A stretch of 28,436 bases of DNA, taken from positions 1 to 28,436 of the forward strand of contig JBFMFE010000059.1 in the NCBI GenBank assembly GCA_040752295.1, given 5' to 3'. This document shows, in pieces, positions 22,587-28,436 of this stretch (position 1 is the first letter of the stretch; every line of letters starts with the position of its first letter). The translations under genes were made by a program, and so were the position numbers. A model generated the notes under the pieces. That model was not told the origin of the DNA, made no database searches, and saw nothing but the letters and a program-made list of their open reading frames with translations. The stretch comes from JBFMFE01 sp040752295 (GTDB taxonomy: Bacteria; UBP15; UBA6099; JBFMBQ01).

Positions 22587-23549
22587 ATGAAGAAGGAACA
22601 TAAAGATCGCGCATTCGAATTTGAACATGTTCCATGTGCGTTATGCGGGAGTGAAGAGGAGCGCCAGTTATATGAGGTGCCGACCACGGTTTATGGCAGG
22701 AAGGAGCGTATCTGGTACGTAAAATGCGTGGGCTGCGGATTGGTTCGCATGAACCCGAGACTGCCAGCGGAAGTGCTGTTGGCACTTTATAGTGAGCTTA
22801 GAGTATGTGATTTCGATGCTGGAGGAGGTGCGGCTGAATCCTGTTATAGCACCGCCCAGGAACCCCGCCGCCGCTTGGTTGAGAAATATTGCCGCGGAGG
22901 ACGGCTGCTGGACGTCGGTTCCGGGGACGGGCAGTTTCTACACACCATGAAGAAGGCAGGATGGGAGGTGGAAGGGATTGAAATCGTCGAGTCACAGGCT
23001 GCGTATCAGAGAGAGAAACTGGGATTGACTGTTCAGACGGGCACGATTGAAACGGCGGAATTCCAGGGCCGCGTTTTTGATGTCATCACCCTTTGGGCGT
23101 TACTGGAACATGTCCCAGACCCGCTGTCGGTTCTCCGGCATGCGGCTGAATCGCTTTCTCCGGACGGCACGATCATTGTCAGCGTTCCGAACATAGGCTC
23201 TTTGGAAGCGTTCCTTTTTCGGAGGCGTTGGTTCGGTCTCTGTCCCCCTTTCCATCTTTTCATGTTCGAGCCGAAAACAATGAAAAATATTTCCGTTCGG
23301 GCGGGCCTGTCAGTGGAACGCATAATATATGCTTCCACGGCGACAACCCTGATGAAAACAGTAAAAAACATCAAGCATGGGAATTATACGTTTTTACCCC
23401 CGATTCATGCGCCGGACTCCGGCTCGGAATCCTCACCGATTAAATCTGTTTTGAAACAGCTCGTTTTCCAAATGGCGGTTGTCCCGGCCTTAAAAATGAT
23501 TGATGTACTTCATCTTGGCGCTGGCACGATTTACATTCTCCGAAAATAA
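22587..23549 (+). CDS. Class I SAM-dependent methyltransferase with N-terminal zinc ribbon
   Basis: A 320-residue protein. Residues 1-55 form a zinc-binding module, CxxC (C17, C20) and CxxC (C47, C50), as in methyltransferases of surface-sugar and polyketide-like clusters. The Rossmann methyltransferase domain (about 100-215) has motif I LLDVGSGDGQF (107-117), the acidic strand-2 end VEGIEIVESQ, ITLWALLEHVPDP and SPDGTIIVSVPN. This is the Methyltransf_11/23 type. The C-terminal 100 residues are helical and unassigned. The start is the ATG at 22587; the frame is open upstream, but that part is repeat DNA. No ribosome binding site is visible. The gene is visibly less GC-rich than the operons to the left and is enclosed by repeats, suggesting acquisition. 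The substrate is unknown; sugars are a guess from the family. Confidence 0.85.
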   Translation: MKKEHKDRAFEFEHVPCALCGSEEERQLYEVPTTVYGRKERIWYVKCVGCGLVRMNPRLPAEVLLALYSELRVCDFDAGGGAAESCYSTAQEPRRRLVEKYCRGGRLLDVGSGDGQFLHTMKKAGWEVEGIEIVESQAAYQREKLGLTVQTGTIETAEFQGRVFDVITLWALLEHVPDPLSVLRHAAESLSPDGTIIVSVPNIGSLEAFLFRRRWFGLCPPFHLFMFEPKTMKNISVRAGLSVERIIYASTATTLMKTVKNIKHGNYTFLPPIHAPDSGSESSPIKSVLKQLVFQMAVVPALKMIDVLHLGAGTIYILRK

Positions 23550-23567
23550 GGAAATTAGAGAAATTGG

Positions 23568-23595
23568 GAAATTAGGGACACTTACCGTTTTTCCC
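23568..23595. repeat. 28-bp direct repeat, copy 2
   Basis: Partner of 22383-22410 (24 of 28 identical), 18 bp past the methyltransferase stop. It contains AGGGACACTTACC, the exact inverse of 22566-22578. Confidence 0.75.
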
Positions 23596-23679
23596 CTTCC
23601 CTTTTCAATTTTTTCGGTCTTCCGGCGGGCAAAGGGCGGAGGCGGCGTCCAGGTCTGGTTTCTACCTTATTTCGAGTAG

Positions 23680-23772
23680 CCCCGGCGGTCTGCGGCAGTG
23701 AAAAAAAACATCAGCACGGTTGTTTCCCCTCCGCATAATATGACGTGCAACTCCCGGCGCGACCACTCCCGC
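23680..23772. repeat. Long direct repeat, copy 2
   Basis: Partner of 22136-22227. The resemblance continues, with gaps, into the 54-bp repeat at 23794. Confidence 0.85.
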
Positions 23773-23793
23773 TGTGCGCACCCTTGTATGTTG

Positions 23794-23847
23794 TTATCGC
23801 TTTTCAAAGCGCGTGTCAAAAAAATATGGTAAGCGTCCCTGTTTTTC
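23794..23847. repeat. 54-bp direct repeat, copy 2
   Basis: Partner of 22532-22585 (50 of 54 identical). Here it lies upstream of the lipoprotein promoter motif rather than next to a start codon. Confidence 0.85.
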
Positions 23848-23864
23848 CCCACACCCCGCTCGAA

Positions 23865-23886
23865 TCGGTACAATCCTGGGAGAAGG
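23865..23886 (+). promoter_or_regulatory. TCGGTACAAT motif upstream of the lipoprotein gene
   Basis: TCGGTACAAT followed by CCTGGGAGAAGG closely matches sites at 22502, 27165 and, on the minus strand, 26974-26994. TACAAT (23869-23874) could be a -10 box, with transcription from about 23881 serving the ATG at 23922. No good -35 is seen. Confidence 0.45.
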
Positions 23887-23921
23887 ACCGATTTGCGAAA
23901 GATGCGGCATTGGTGAAAAAT

Positions 23922-26108
23922 ATGGGCATGGCGGGAATCATCCCGGTGTTCAACGCGCTGATGACGGTCTGCTTTGTCACTCTTGTGTCCCTCGCGATAA
24001 TCGCGGCGGGGTGCGGGGGTGGGAAAGGGGAGGAAAGCGAGGGACTCGGGAAAATCTACGGGCGCGTGGCGCAGGGCGTCGTTCCCGCCGCGGCGCCCGC
24101 CACCGGCACGGCGCAGACGGGTTTCACGGAAGACCTGAAGGTGCGGGCGTACGAACTGGACGGAGCCGGCGACACGTTGAAGCCGCTCAAGGGGGTCAAG
24201 CCCGCCGCTGTGGACGGCAGGGGAAACTTCGAGCTTGAAAAAGTTCCCACGGACGTGCCGAACGTGATCATCCGTCTCGAGAAGGGGGAGGGGATGTCCC
24301 CGATCATGAGCGCCGTGGTTCCCGCGGTGAAATCCGATCCGGAGGGGACCGGGGGGGTCTTCATCTCCGCCGAGACCGATCTTGAGACCGAAATCTTCAG
24401 GGAAATAGTGAGGACCGGTTTCTCACAGCCCGCCGACACCGAGCCGCCGCACGTGGACGCGGTTTTCATCGTGACCGCGATCGGACTTGACGGTTTCGCG
24501 ACCGGGGCGACGTCCACGCAGGCGCTTGCGGCGGACCTGGCGGGAGCGGTGAAGGACGCGCTGAAAGTGTACTCGAAAGCCGTTCTTGGCGCCGAGAAGC
24601 CGCCCTCGCACTCGACACTCAAAACGATACGCAGCGAGACGAGGCAGTCGCTCACCGACCTTCATTTCGCCGTCGAAGGGGTCAGAATGAACGGTTCGGA
24701 GATCAGCCCGCCGAATCTGTTCGCGATTCACAAGGAGATGGAGTCAGCACGGCGGAGCGCGATAAAGGGGATAGCCCTCGGAGTAAAGAGCGTGCCGGAG
24801 GAAACCGTGCTCGCGAGAGCGGAAGCGCTCCGCGACGGGCGCTTCGCGGACTGCCTGCGGAGCGTGCCGGGCGCGAAGGACTGCCCGGCGTTCAAGTCGC
24901 CGCCCGAGACGCTGCGCGGGATCGCGGACGCCGCGGAGCGGTCGCTTTCGGCGCGTGCCGGCGTTCACTCCGCCTGGCAACGGTGGAACCGCCTGACCGG
25001 GACCACGGCGCCCGGCGAGACGGGGGGCGACGAGGACCAGTCCGCCCCTCTGACCGCCTTCAGGCGCCTTGTGAACGTGCCGGAAGCGGCGGTGCAGCTG
25101 TTCGACTACTCGCTCAGGCGGAACTGGGACGAATTAGCCGGGCTTGAGACCAAGCCGGGCACGGAGACAAGCCCGTTGCATCGTTTTTATCTCGCGTCTC
25201 GCAACATGAGAAATTACCTCGTTTCCGACTATGTCGCCGAGGACAGAGCGTTCATTCTCGAAACCGAGCGCGGGCTTATAAACCTCGGAAAAAACCTGAA
25301 GTCCGCTCTGTCCGACGAGGCGGTCGGACCGGAGGGAGTGGAGAAGGCGTGGGATGAGTTCCAGAATGGGGTCGAGCGGCTGTTCACCCCGCTGCGGACG
25401 CTTGTGTCGTCGCGGGTTCCGAACATGCCGGAAACAGACCGGAAGAAACTTTATTGGGCGGTCCGGGAGATGTTTCTTTTGTCGGCGCTTCCGGACGTGC
25501 CCGTCGAGTATCTGGCGGGCGCCGACACGGACGGCGACGGTTTCCCGGACGGAATGGAGGAAGACCTCGAGAGCGACCCGATGAAATCGGGTTCCACGCC
25601 GCCGCCGCCGCTTTCCGCCACTTCGAGGGCTTTCCTGCCGCCGCCGCCGGTTGACGCCGACGGTGACGGCATTTCGGACTATGCCGAGACGGCGGCGGGC
25701 GCCGACCCGGCGAACAGGGATTCCGTGCCGACGCTCCTCGATCTTCTCTGGTGCGCGGCGCCCGTGCCCACGCAGTGCCCGAAGCCCGAGGACGGAATTG
25801 ACTCCGACGCCGACGGAAGAATTGACGAGGAGGTTCTGGACGGGCTGGACAACGACGGCGACTTGCGGATTGACGAGGACCCGGGACGCCGGCAGGTCGC
25901 GGCGCCGCCGAAGGAAAAGGAGACGCCGCCCGGCGAGGCGCAGCCGCCCGCCGTGCCCGACACAGGCGCGCAGGCGGAACCGATGACGGAGACGGTCGCG
26001 GGGACCGCAACGGGGACGGCGACCGCGTCGCCCACGGTGGAGATATCCGTGCCCTCGCAGCCGGCGACCGTGACGTTCACCGCGCCTCCGCCCGAAGGCG
26101 GGAAATAG
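23922..26108 (+). CDS. Large lipoprotein with calcium-loop (TSP3/EF-like) repeats
   Basis: A 728-residue lipoprotein from the ATG chosen here (23928 is an alternative). The hydrophobic segment ends IIAAGC, a lipobox with C31, followed by a glycine-rich linker. Residues 50-110 look like a carboxypeptidase-regulatory-type beta domain (GKIYGRVAQG, FELEKVPTDVPNVIIRLEKG). About 130-520 is helical and unrecognised. About 530-650 has several DxDxDGxxD-type calcium loops: DTDGDGFPDGMEED, DADGDGISDYAE, DSDADGRIDEE and DNDGDLRIDED. A threonine/proline-rich tail (about 660-728) ends the protein. The frame is open 59 codons further upstream, but that DNA is repeat and promoter motif. It is likely anchored in the outer membrane or on the surface. 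The function is unknown; calcium-dependent stability is inferred from the loops. Confidence 0.85.
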   Translation: MGMAGIIPVFNALMTVCFVTLVSLAIIAAGCGGGKGEESEGLGKIYGRVAQGVVPAAAPATGTAQTGFTEDLKVRAYELDGAGDTLKPLKGVKPAAVDGRGNFELEKVPTDVPNVIIRLEKGEGMSPIMSAVVPAVKSDPEGTGGVFISAETDLETEIFREIVRTGFSQPADTEPPHVDAVFIVTAIGLDGFATGATSTQALAADLAGAVKDALKVYSKAVLGAEKPPSHSTLKTIRSETRQSLTDLHFAVEGVRMNGSEISPPNLFAIHKEMESARRSAIKGIALGVKSVPEETVLARAEALRDGRFADCLRSVPGAKDCPAFKSPPETLRGIADAAERSLSARAGVHSAWQRWNRLTGTTAPGETGGDEDQSAPLTAFRRLVNVPEAAVQLFDYSLRRNWDELAGLETKPGTETSPLHRFYLASRNMRNYLVSDYVAEDRAFILETERGLINLGKNLKSALSDEAVGPEGVEKAWDEFQNGVERLFTPLRTLVSSRVPNMPETDRKKLYWAVREMFLLSALPDVPVEYLAGADTDGDGFPDGMEEDLESDPMKSGSTPPPPLSATSRAFLPPPPVDADGDGISDYAETAAGADPANRDSVPTLLDLLWCAAPVPTQCPKPEDGIDSDADGRIDEEVLDGLDNDGDLRIDEDPGRRQVAAPPKEKETPPGEAQPPAVPDTGAQAEPMTETVAGTATGTATASPTVEISVPSQPATVTFTAPPPEGGK

Positions 26109-26218
26109 CCCCCGATTATTCCTCATTCGGCGGACGGGCGCCGGTGTAGCTTTTGAATCCCGGGAGTGATCGAATCGGTGGTTTTTAGGACGTGGCTTTC
26201 GGTTCGTGCGGGGAAGCC

Positions 26219-26926
26219 TCATCCGGTTTCCCGGTCGTTTTCGGGAGGGCGGCTGCGGTCGCCGGTCTTTTTTCGTTTGATTCCGCTCCGGATGTGATTC
26301 GTCCAGGTTTGTACCCCGTCGCCGGTGCGCGCCGACAGCTCGAAAATCTCAGCCGCCGGATTTACGGTCATAATGTTCTCCCTGAGCCTGACGAGGGGGA
26401 ATTCGAGGACTTCAACGAGGTCGGTCTTGTTTATGACGACGGCGTCGCACACGCGGAACATCAGAGGGTACTTGAGCGGCTTGTCCTCTCCCTCGGTGAC
26501 GCTCGCCACGACGACACACTCGTCGGCGCCGACGTCGAACTCGGCGGGGCAGACGAGGTTTCCGACGTTTTCGATAAACAGGACGTCTAATTCTGCCAGG
26601 GGCAGCGATTCGAGCGCGCCTCGCACCATGGGCGCGTCGAGGTGGCATTCGCCGCCGAAGGGTTCGGTGTTGATCTGGACGATGGGCACGCCGAACCGCT
26701 CGAGCCTCTCGGCGTCCATCGTGGTGCGGATGTCGCCCTCGATGACGGCGGCGCGGGCGGCGCCGGAGAGCGACTCGAGCGTGCGCTCGAGGAGCGAGGT
26801 CTTGCCCGCGCCCGGCGAACTCATGACGTTCACGACGTACACGCCCGCGCCGGAGAACGCGCGGCGGTTCTCCTCGGCGACGGCGTCGTTCGCGGCGAGT
26901 ATTCTCTTCACGATTTTTATCTCCAT
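26219..26926 (-). CDS. hypB: HypB, hydrogenase nickel incorporation GTPase
   Basis: A 235-residue GTPase that helps deliver nickel to [NiFe] hydrogenase (or urease) apoproteins. Walker A is SSPGAGKTS (36-44). The metal-site signature GECHLDAPMV gives C94 and H95 in the G domain, and C126 lies in GNLVCPAEFDVG. The base-recognition motif is NKTDL. It lacks both the N-terminal CxxCGC high-affinity site and the histidine-rich stretch of some HypBs, so it is the minimal form. No hypA or hydrogenase gene is in the window. It converges with the lipoprotein gene, 110 bp apart. Upstream on its own strand is only a TCGGTACAAT motif, so it appears to be monocistronic. Confidence 0.95.
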   Translation of the reverse strand: MEIKIVKRILAANDAVAEENRRAFSGAGVYVVNVMSSPGAGKTSLLERTLESLSGAARAAVIEGDIRTTMDAERLERFGVPIVQINTEPFGGECHLDAPMVRGALESLPLAELDVLFIENVGNLVCPAEFDVGADECVVVASVTEGEDKPLKYPLMFRVCDAVVINKTDLVEVLEFPLVRLRENIMTVNPAAEIFELSARTGDGVQTWTNHIRSGIKRKKTGDRSRPPENDRETG

Positions 26927-26973
26927 GGCGGTCTCATTCCTTTCGTCTTCGCCCCCGGGATCTCCTTTTGGTT

Positions 26974-26994
26974 CTTCTACAAAGATTGTACCGA
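26974..26994 (-). promoter_or_regulatory. TCGGTACAAT motif upstream of hypB
   Basis: The minus strand reads TCGGTACAAT then CTTTGTAGAAG, matching the motif at 23865 and 27165. TACAAT could be a -10 box about 60 bp before the hypB ATG. The rest of the 268-bp gap (26927-27194) holds the AAA-gene promoter and nothing else recognisable. Confidence 0.4.
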
Positions 26995-27135
26995 CTTGAG
27001 GGGTTGCAGGAGAAAAAAAATGAGGATTTTATCGAAAGATTTTCTAATCGGCGGCATCCCGGTATTCCCATTGTATTCCGCGCGCCTTTCTTGTCAAGGA
27101 TTCGCACCAGCCTGCGCCGCAAGCCTGTCCGCCCG

Positions 27136-27185
27136 TTGACGAGGCGCTTAATTTTGCGCTATGATCGGTACAACGATTGGAGACG
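27136..27185 (+). promoter_or_regulatory. Promoter repeat upstream of the AAA ATPase gene
   Basis: TTGACG (27136-27141) and TATGAT (27160-27165) are 18 bp apart. The 50-bp block matches 22473-22522 at 40 positions; nine of the ten differences are transitions. Its GGAGACGGG end also serves as ribosome binding site for the ATG at 27195. Confidence 0.6.
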
Positions 27186-27194
27186 GGAAAATAG

Positions 27195-28313
27195 ATGTTA
27201 AAACACTTGAGAATACGAAACTTCAAGTTATGGCAGGATACCGGTGTCATCAAAATGGCGCCAATTACTCTTCTTTTTGGCGTGAACAGTTCAGGAAAGT
27301 CAAGCATAGGTCAGTTCTTGATGATGTTGAAGCAGACGGTTGAATCACCAGATAGAAAAGCCGTCTTATATCCCGGCGGGAAAAACACTGCCGTCCAACT
27401 TGGGTCATATAAAGAAATAATATATCGTCGAAACTCTGAAAACATAATAAATTTCGAATACGAGTGGGATTTGAAAGCCGAATTAAGGTTTAACGACCCC
27501 GTTACGAAAAAGATTTTTTACGGCAAGACGATTTTTTTTGAAGCCGAAGCGGGTTTAATTGAAAAAGATCAACTTTCGCCGATTGTAAATCACCTGAATT
27601 ACCGCTTGAAAGAAAATGACCATGAAACTTTAACGATCGGAATGAAGCGCAGGAATAATGCCAAGGGAGAATATGAAGTAGAAGCTGAAAAATACACGTT
27701 AAGGAGAAAGCAGGGCCGGGTATGGTATCCGGGAGCACCGGTTCGCTTTTATGGATTTCCCGATGAGGTGGTCGCTTATCACAAGAATGCGGATTTTGTA
27801 CAATCTCTGAACCTCGAGCATGAAAAGCTTTTCGGATCGATTAGTTATCTTGGACCCCTTCGAACAAAGGCTGAACGGCTATATTCGTGGACAGGTATTA
27901 TGCCTGAAAGCGTCGGGTTCTCCGGCGAAAACGCAATAGCCGCTATTCTATCAGCCCGCAACAGAAAAATAAACCTGGTCAAACCAAAAGCAAGAGGAGC
28001 ATCGCCGGCAAGACCTTTCGAAGAAATCATTGCGCTGAAACTGGAAGAAATGGGTTTGATCGAAGGATTTAAAGTCAAAGCGATTTCTGGACAGAGACAG
28101 GAATATGAGGTTAAAATCCGTATAAAAGGATTAGAAGACTGGGTAGACCTTCCAGACGTTGGTTTTGGCATATCCCAGGTTCTTCCCGTGCTGGTTCAAT
28201 GTTTTTATGCTCCAAGCGGGTCCATCATACTCATGGAACAGCCTGAGATTCACCTGCACCCAAGCGCGCAGTCGGCATTAGCCGACGTTATGATTGACGT
28301 CATAAATGCGTGA
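27195..28313 (+). CDS. AAA ATPase of the DUF3696/OLD-like type, C-terminally truncated
   Basis: A 372-residue ABC/SMC-like ATPase. The N terminus LKHLRIRNFKLW begins as in this family. Walker A is FGVNSSGKSS (28-37). A large, divergent middle region follows. The signature-like segment DVGFGISQVLPVLVQ is near 330, and Walker B plus the catalytic acidic residues are IILMEQPEIHLHPSAQ (about 348-363). The frame stops 13 residues later, at ALADVMIDVINA. Relatives usually continue about 80-120 residues with the H-loop (ESHSE-type) and DUF3696, which are missing in all frames here. Codons are AT-richer than elsewhere in the window, a sign of transfer. Such ATPases are often defence or mobile-element proteins. 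Either a decaying gene or a natural short form. Confidence 0.85.
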   Translation: MLKHLRIRNFKLWQDTGVIKMAPITLLFGVNSSGKSSIGQFLMMLKQTVESPDRKAVLYPGGKNTAVQLGSYKEIIYRRNSENIINFEYEWDLKAELRFNDPVTKKIFYGKTIFFEAEAGLIEKDQLSPIVNHLNYRLKENDHETLTIGMKRRNNAKGEYEVEAEKYTLRRKQGRVWYPGAPVRFYGFPDEVVAYHKNADFVQSLNLEHEKLFGSISYLGPLRTKAERLYSWTGIMPESVGFSGENAIAAILSARNRKINLVKPKARGASPARPFEEIIALKLEEMGLIEGFKVKAISGQRQEYEVKIRIKGLEDWVDLPDVGFGISQVLPVLVQCFYAPSGSIILMEQPEIHLHPSAQSALADVMIDVINA

Positions 28314-28355
28314 ACTTTCGCACTTTTTCACAATGATATTTTAGCATAGACCTAC

Positions 28356-28384
28356 TTGACATCATATATTTTTTGACTTATAAT
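28356..28384 (+). promoter_or_regulatory. Consensus sigma70 promoter at the right edge
   Basis: TTGACA (28356-28361) and TATAAT (28379-28384) are both perfect and exactly 17 bp apart, the strongest promoter in the window. The expected start is near 28391, inside the palindrome that follows. Confidence 0.85.
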
Positions 28385-28406
28385 CTGTTAGTTAATACGC
28401 TAACAG
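28385..28406 (+). promoter_or_regulatory. Palindromic operator at the transcription start
   Basis: CTGTTAG and CTAACAG form a perfect 7-bp inverted repeat with an 8-nt spacer, starting right after the -10 box and covering +1. Its position is that of a classical repressor site. It is not CIRCE (TTAGCACTC-N9-GAGTGCTAA). Confidence 0.65.
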
Positions 28407-28429
28407 ATACAAGAACAAGGAGGCGGACC

Positions 28430-28436
28430 ATGGCAA
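28430..28436 (+). CDS. Start of an unseen gene (ATG GCA A...)
   Basis: Only two codons (Met-Ala) and one base are inside the window. A perfect AAGGAGG ribosome binding site 6 nt upstream and the strong promoter make a real start very likely. Nothing can be said of the product, except that it is probably highly expressed and repressible. Confidence 0.75.

Noticed and set aside
23745..23921. 59-residue extension of the lipoprotein
   Set aside because: This DNA is the 54-bp repeat and the promoter motif; a signal sequence with lipobox starts properly at the ATG at 23922.
28356..28406. CIRCE/HrcA heat-shock operator at the right edge
   Set aside because: The palindrome CTGTTAG-N8-CTAACAG differs from TTAGCACTC-N9-GAGTGCTAA in sequence and arm length.

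Overview
The window looks like chromosomal DNA of a high-GC, diderm, probably anaerobic bacterium that I cannot place to a phylum. A signal peptide plus beta-barrel protein, lipoproteins and an M48/TPR protease point to an outer membrane. A corrinoid protein and HypB hint at anaerobic C1 and hydrogen metabolism. The intergenic repeat types (GCCTGCCTG palindromes, the CATTGCGAG...CAATCTC palindrome, CGAATATCG arrays) are, from general knowledge, common in uncultivated bacterial genomes. GC content was judged by eye, not computed.

Layout. 1-5.4 kb: the 3' part of an unknown + strand gene, then a leftward series of two half-size EamA/SMR-type membrane proteins, TldD, a secreted hypothetical protein, a corrinoid protein and a small beta-barrel protein. 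5.4-11.3 kb: a leftward operon of an M48 protease with TPRs, NfeD, a stomatin-like slipin and a TupA-like binding protein. 11.4-12.25 kb: a divergent PilZ-receiver fusion with its own promoter. 12.3-15.66 kb: a leftward operon of a type I phosphodiesterase, a hypothetical exported protein, RNase HII and YraN. 15.66-16.6 kb: a repeat cluster and tRNA-Pro(TGG), whose 3' trailer holds hairpins, a 14-nt antisense of the tRNA T arm and a second copy of the tRNA 3' end. 16.6-19.4 kb: a ThDP enzyme and a 2-hydroxyacid dehydrogenase. 19.4-21.8 kb: a repeat element and a TrkA/TrkH potassium transporter pair.

21.8-23.9 kb is a repeat-dense, accessory-looking region built around one SAM methyltransferase. 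Three repeat types occur on both sides of that gene. Then come a large lipoprotein with EF/TSP3-like calcium loops, a leftward hypB, and an AT-richer AAA ATPase (DUF3696 type) that ends abruptly after Walker B. The right edge has a consensus sigma70 promoter with a perfect palindrome at its start site and a strong ribosome binding site, followed by the first codons of an unseen gene.

The signals most worth following are the tRNA-Pro trailer (16263-16451), a shared promoter-like motif upstream of four genes (22502, 23865, 26974, 27165), the duplicated repeat scaffold around the methyltransferase, and the palindromic operator at 28385-28406.
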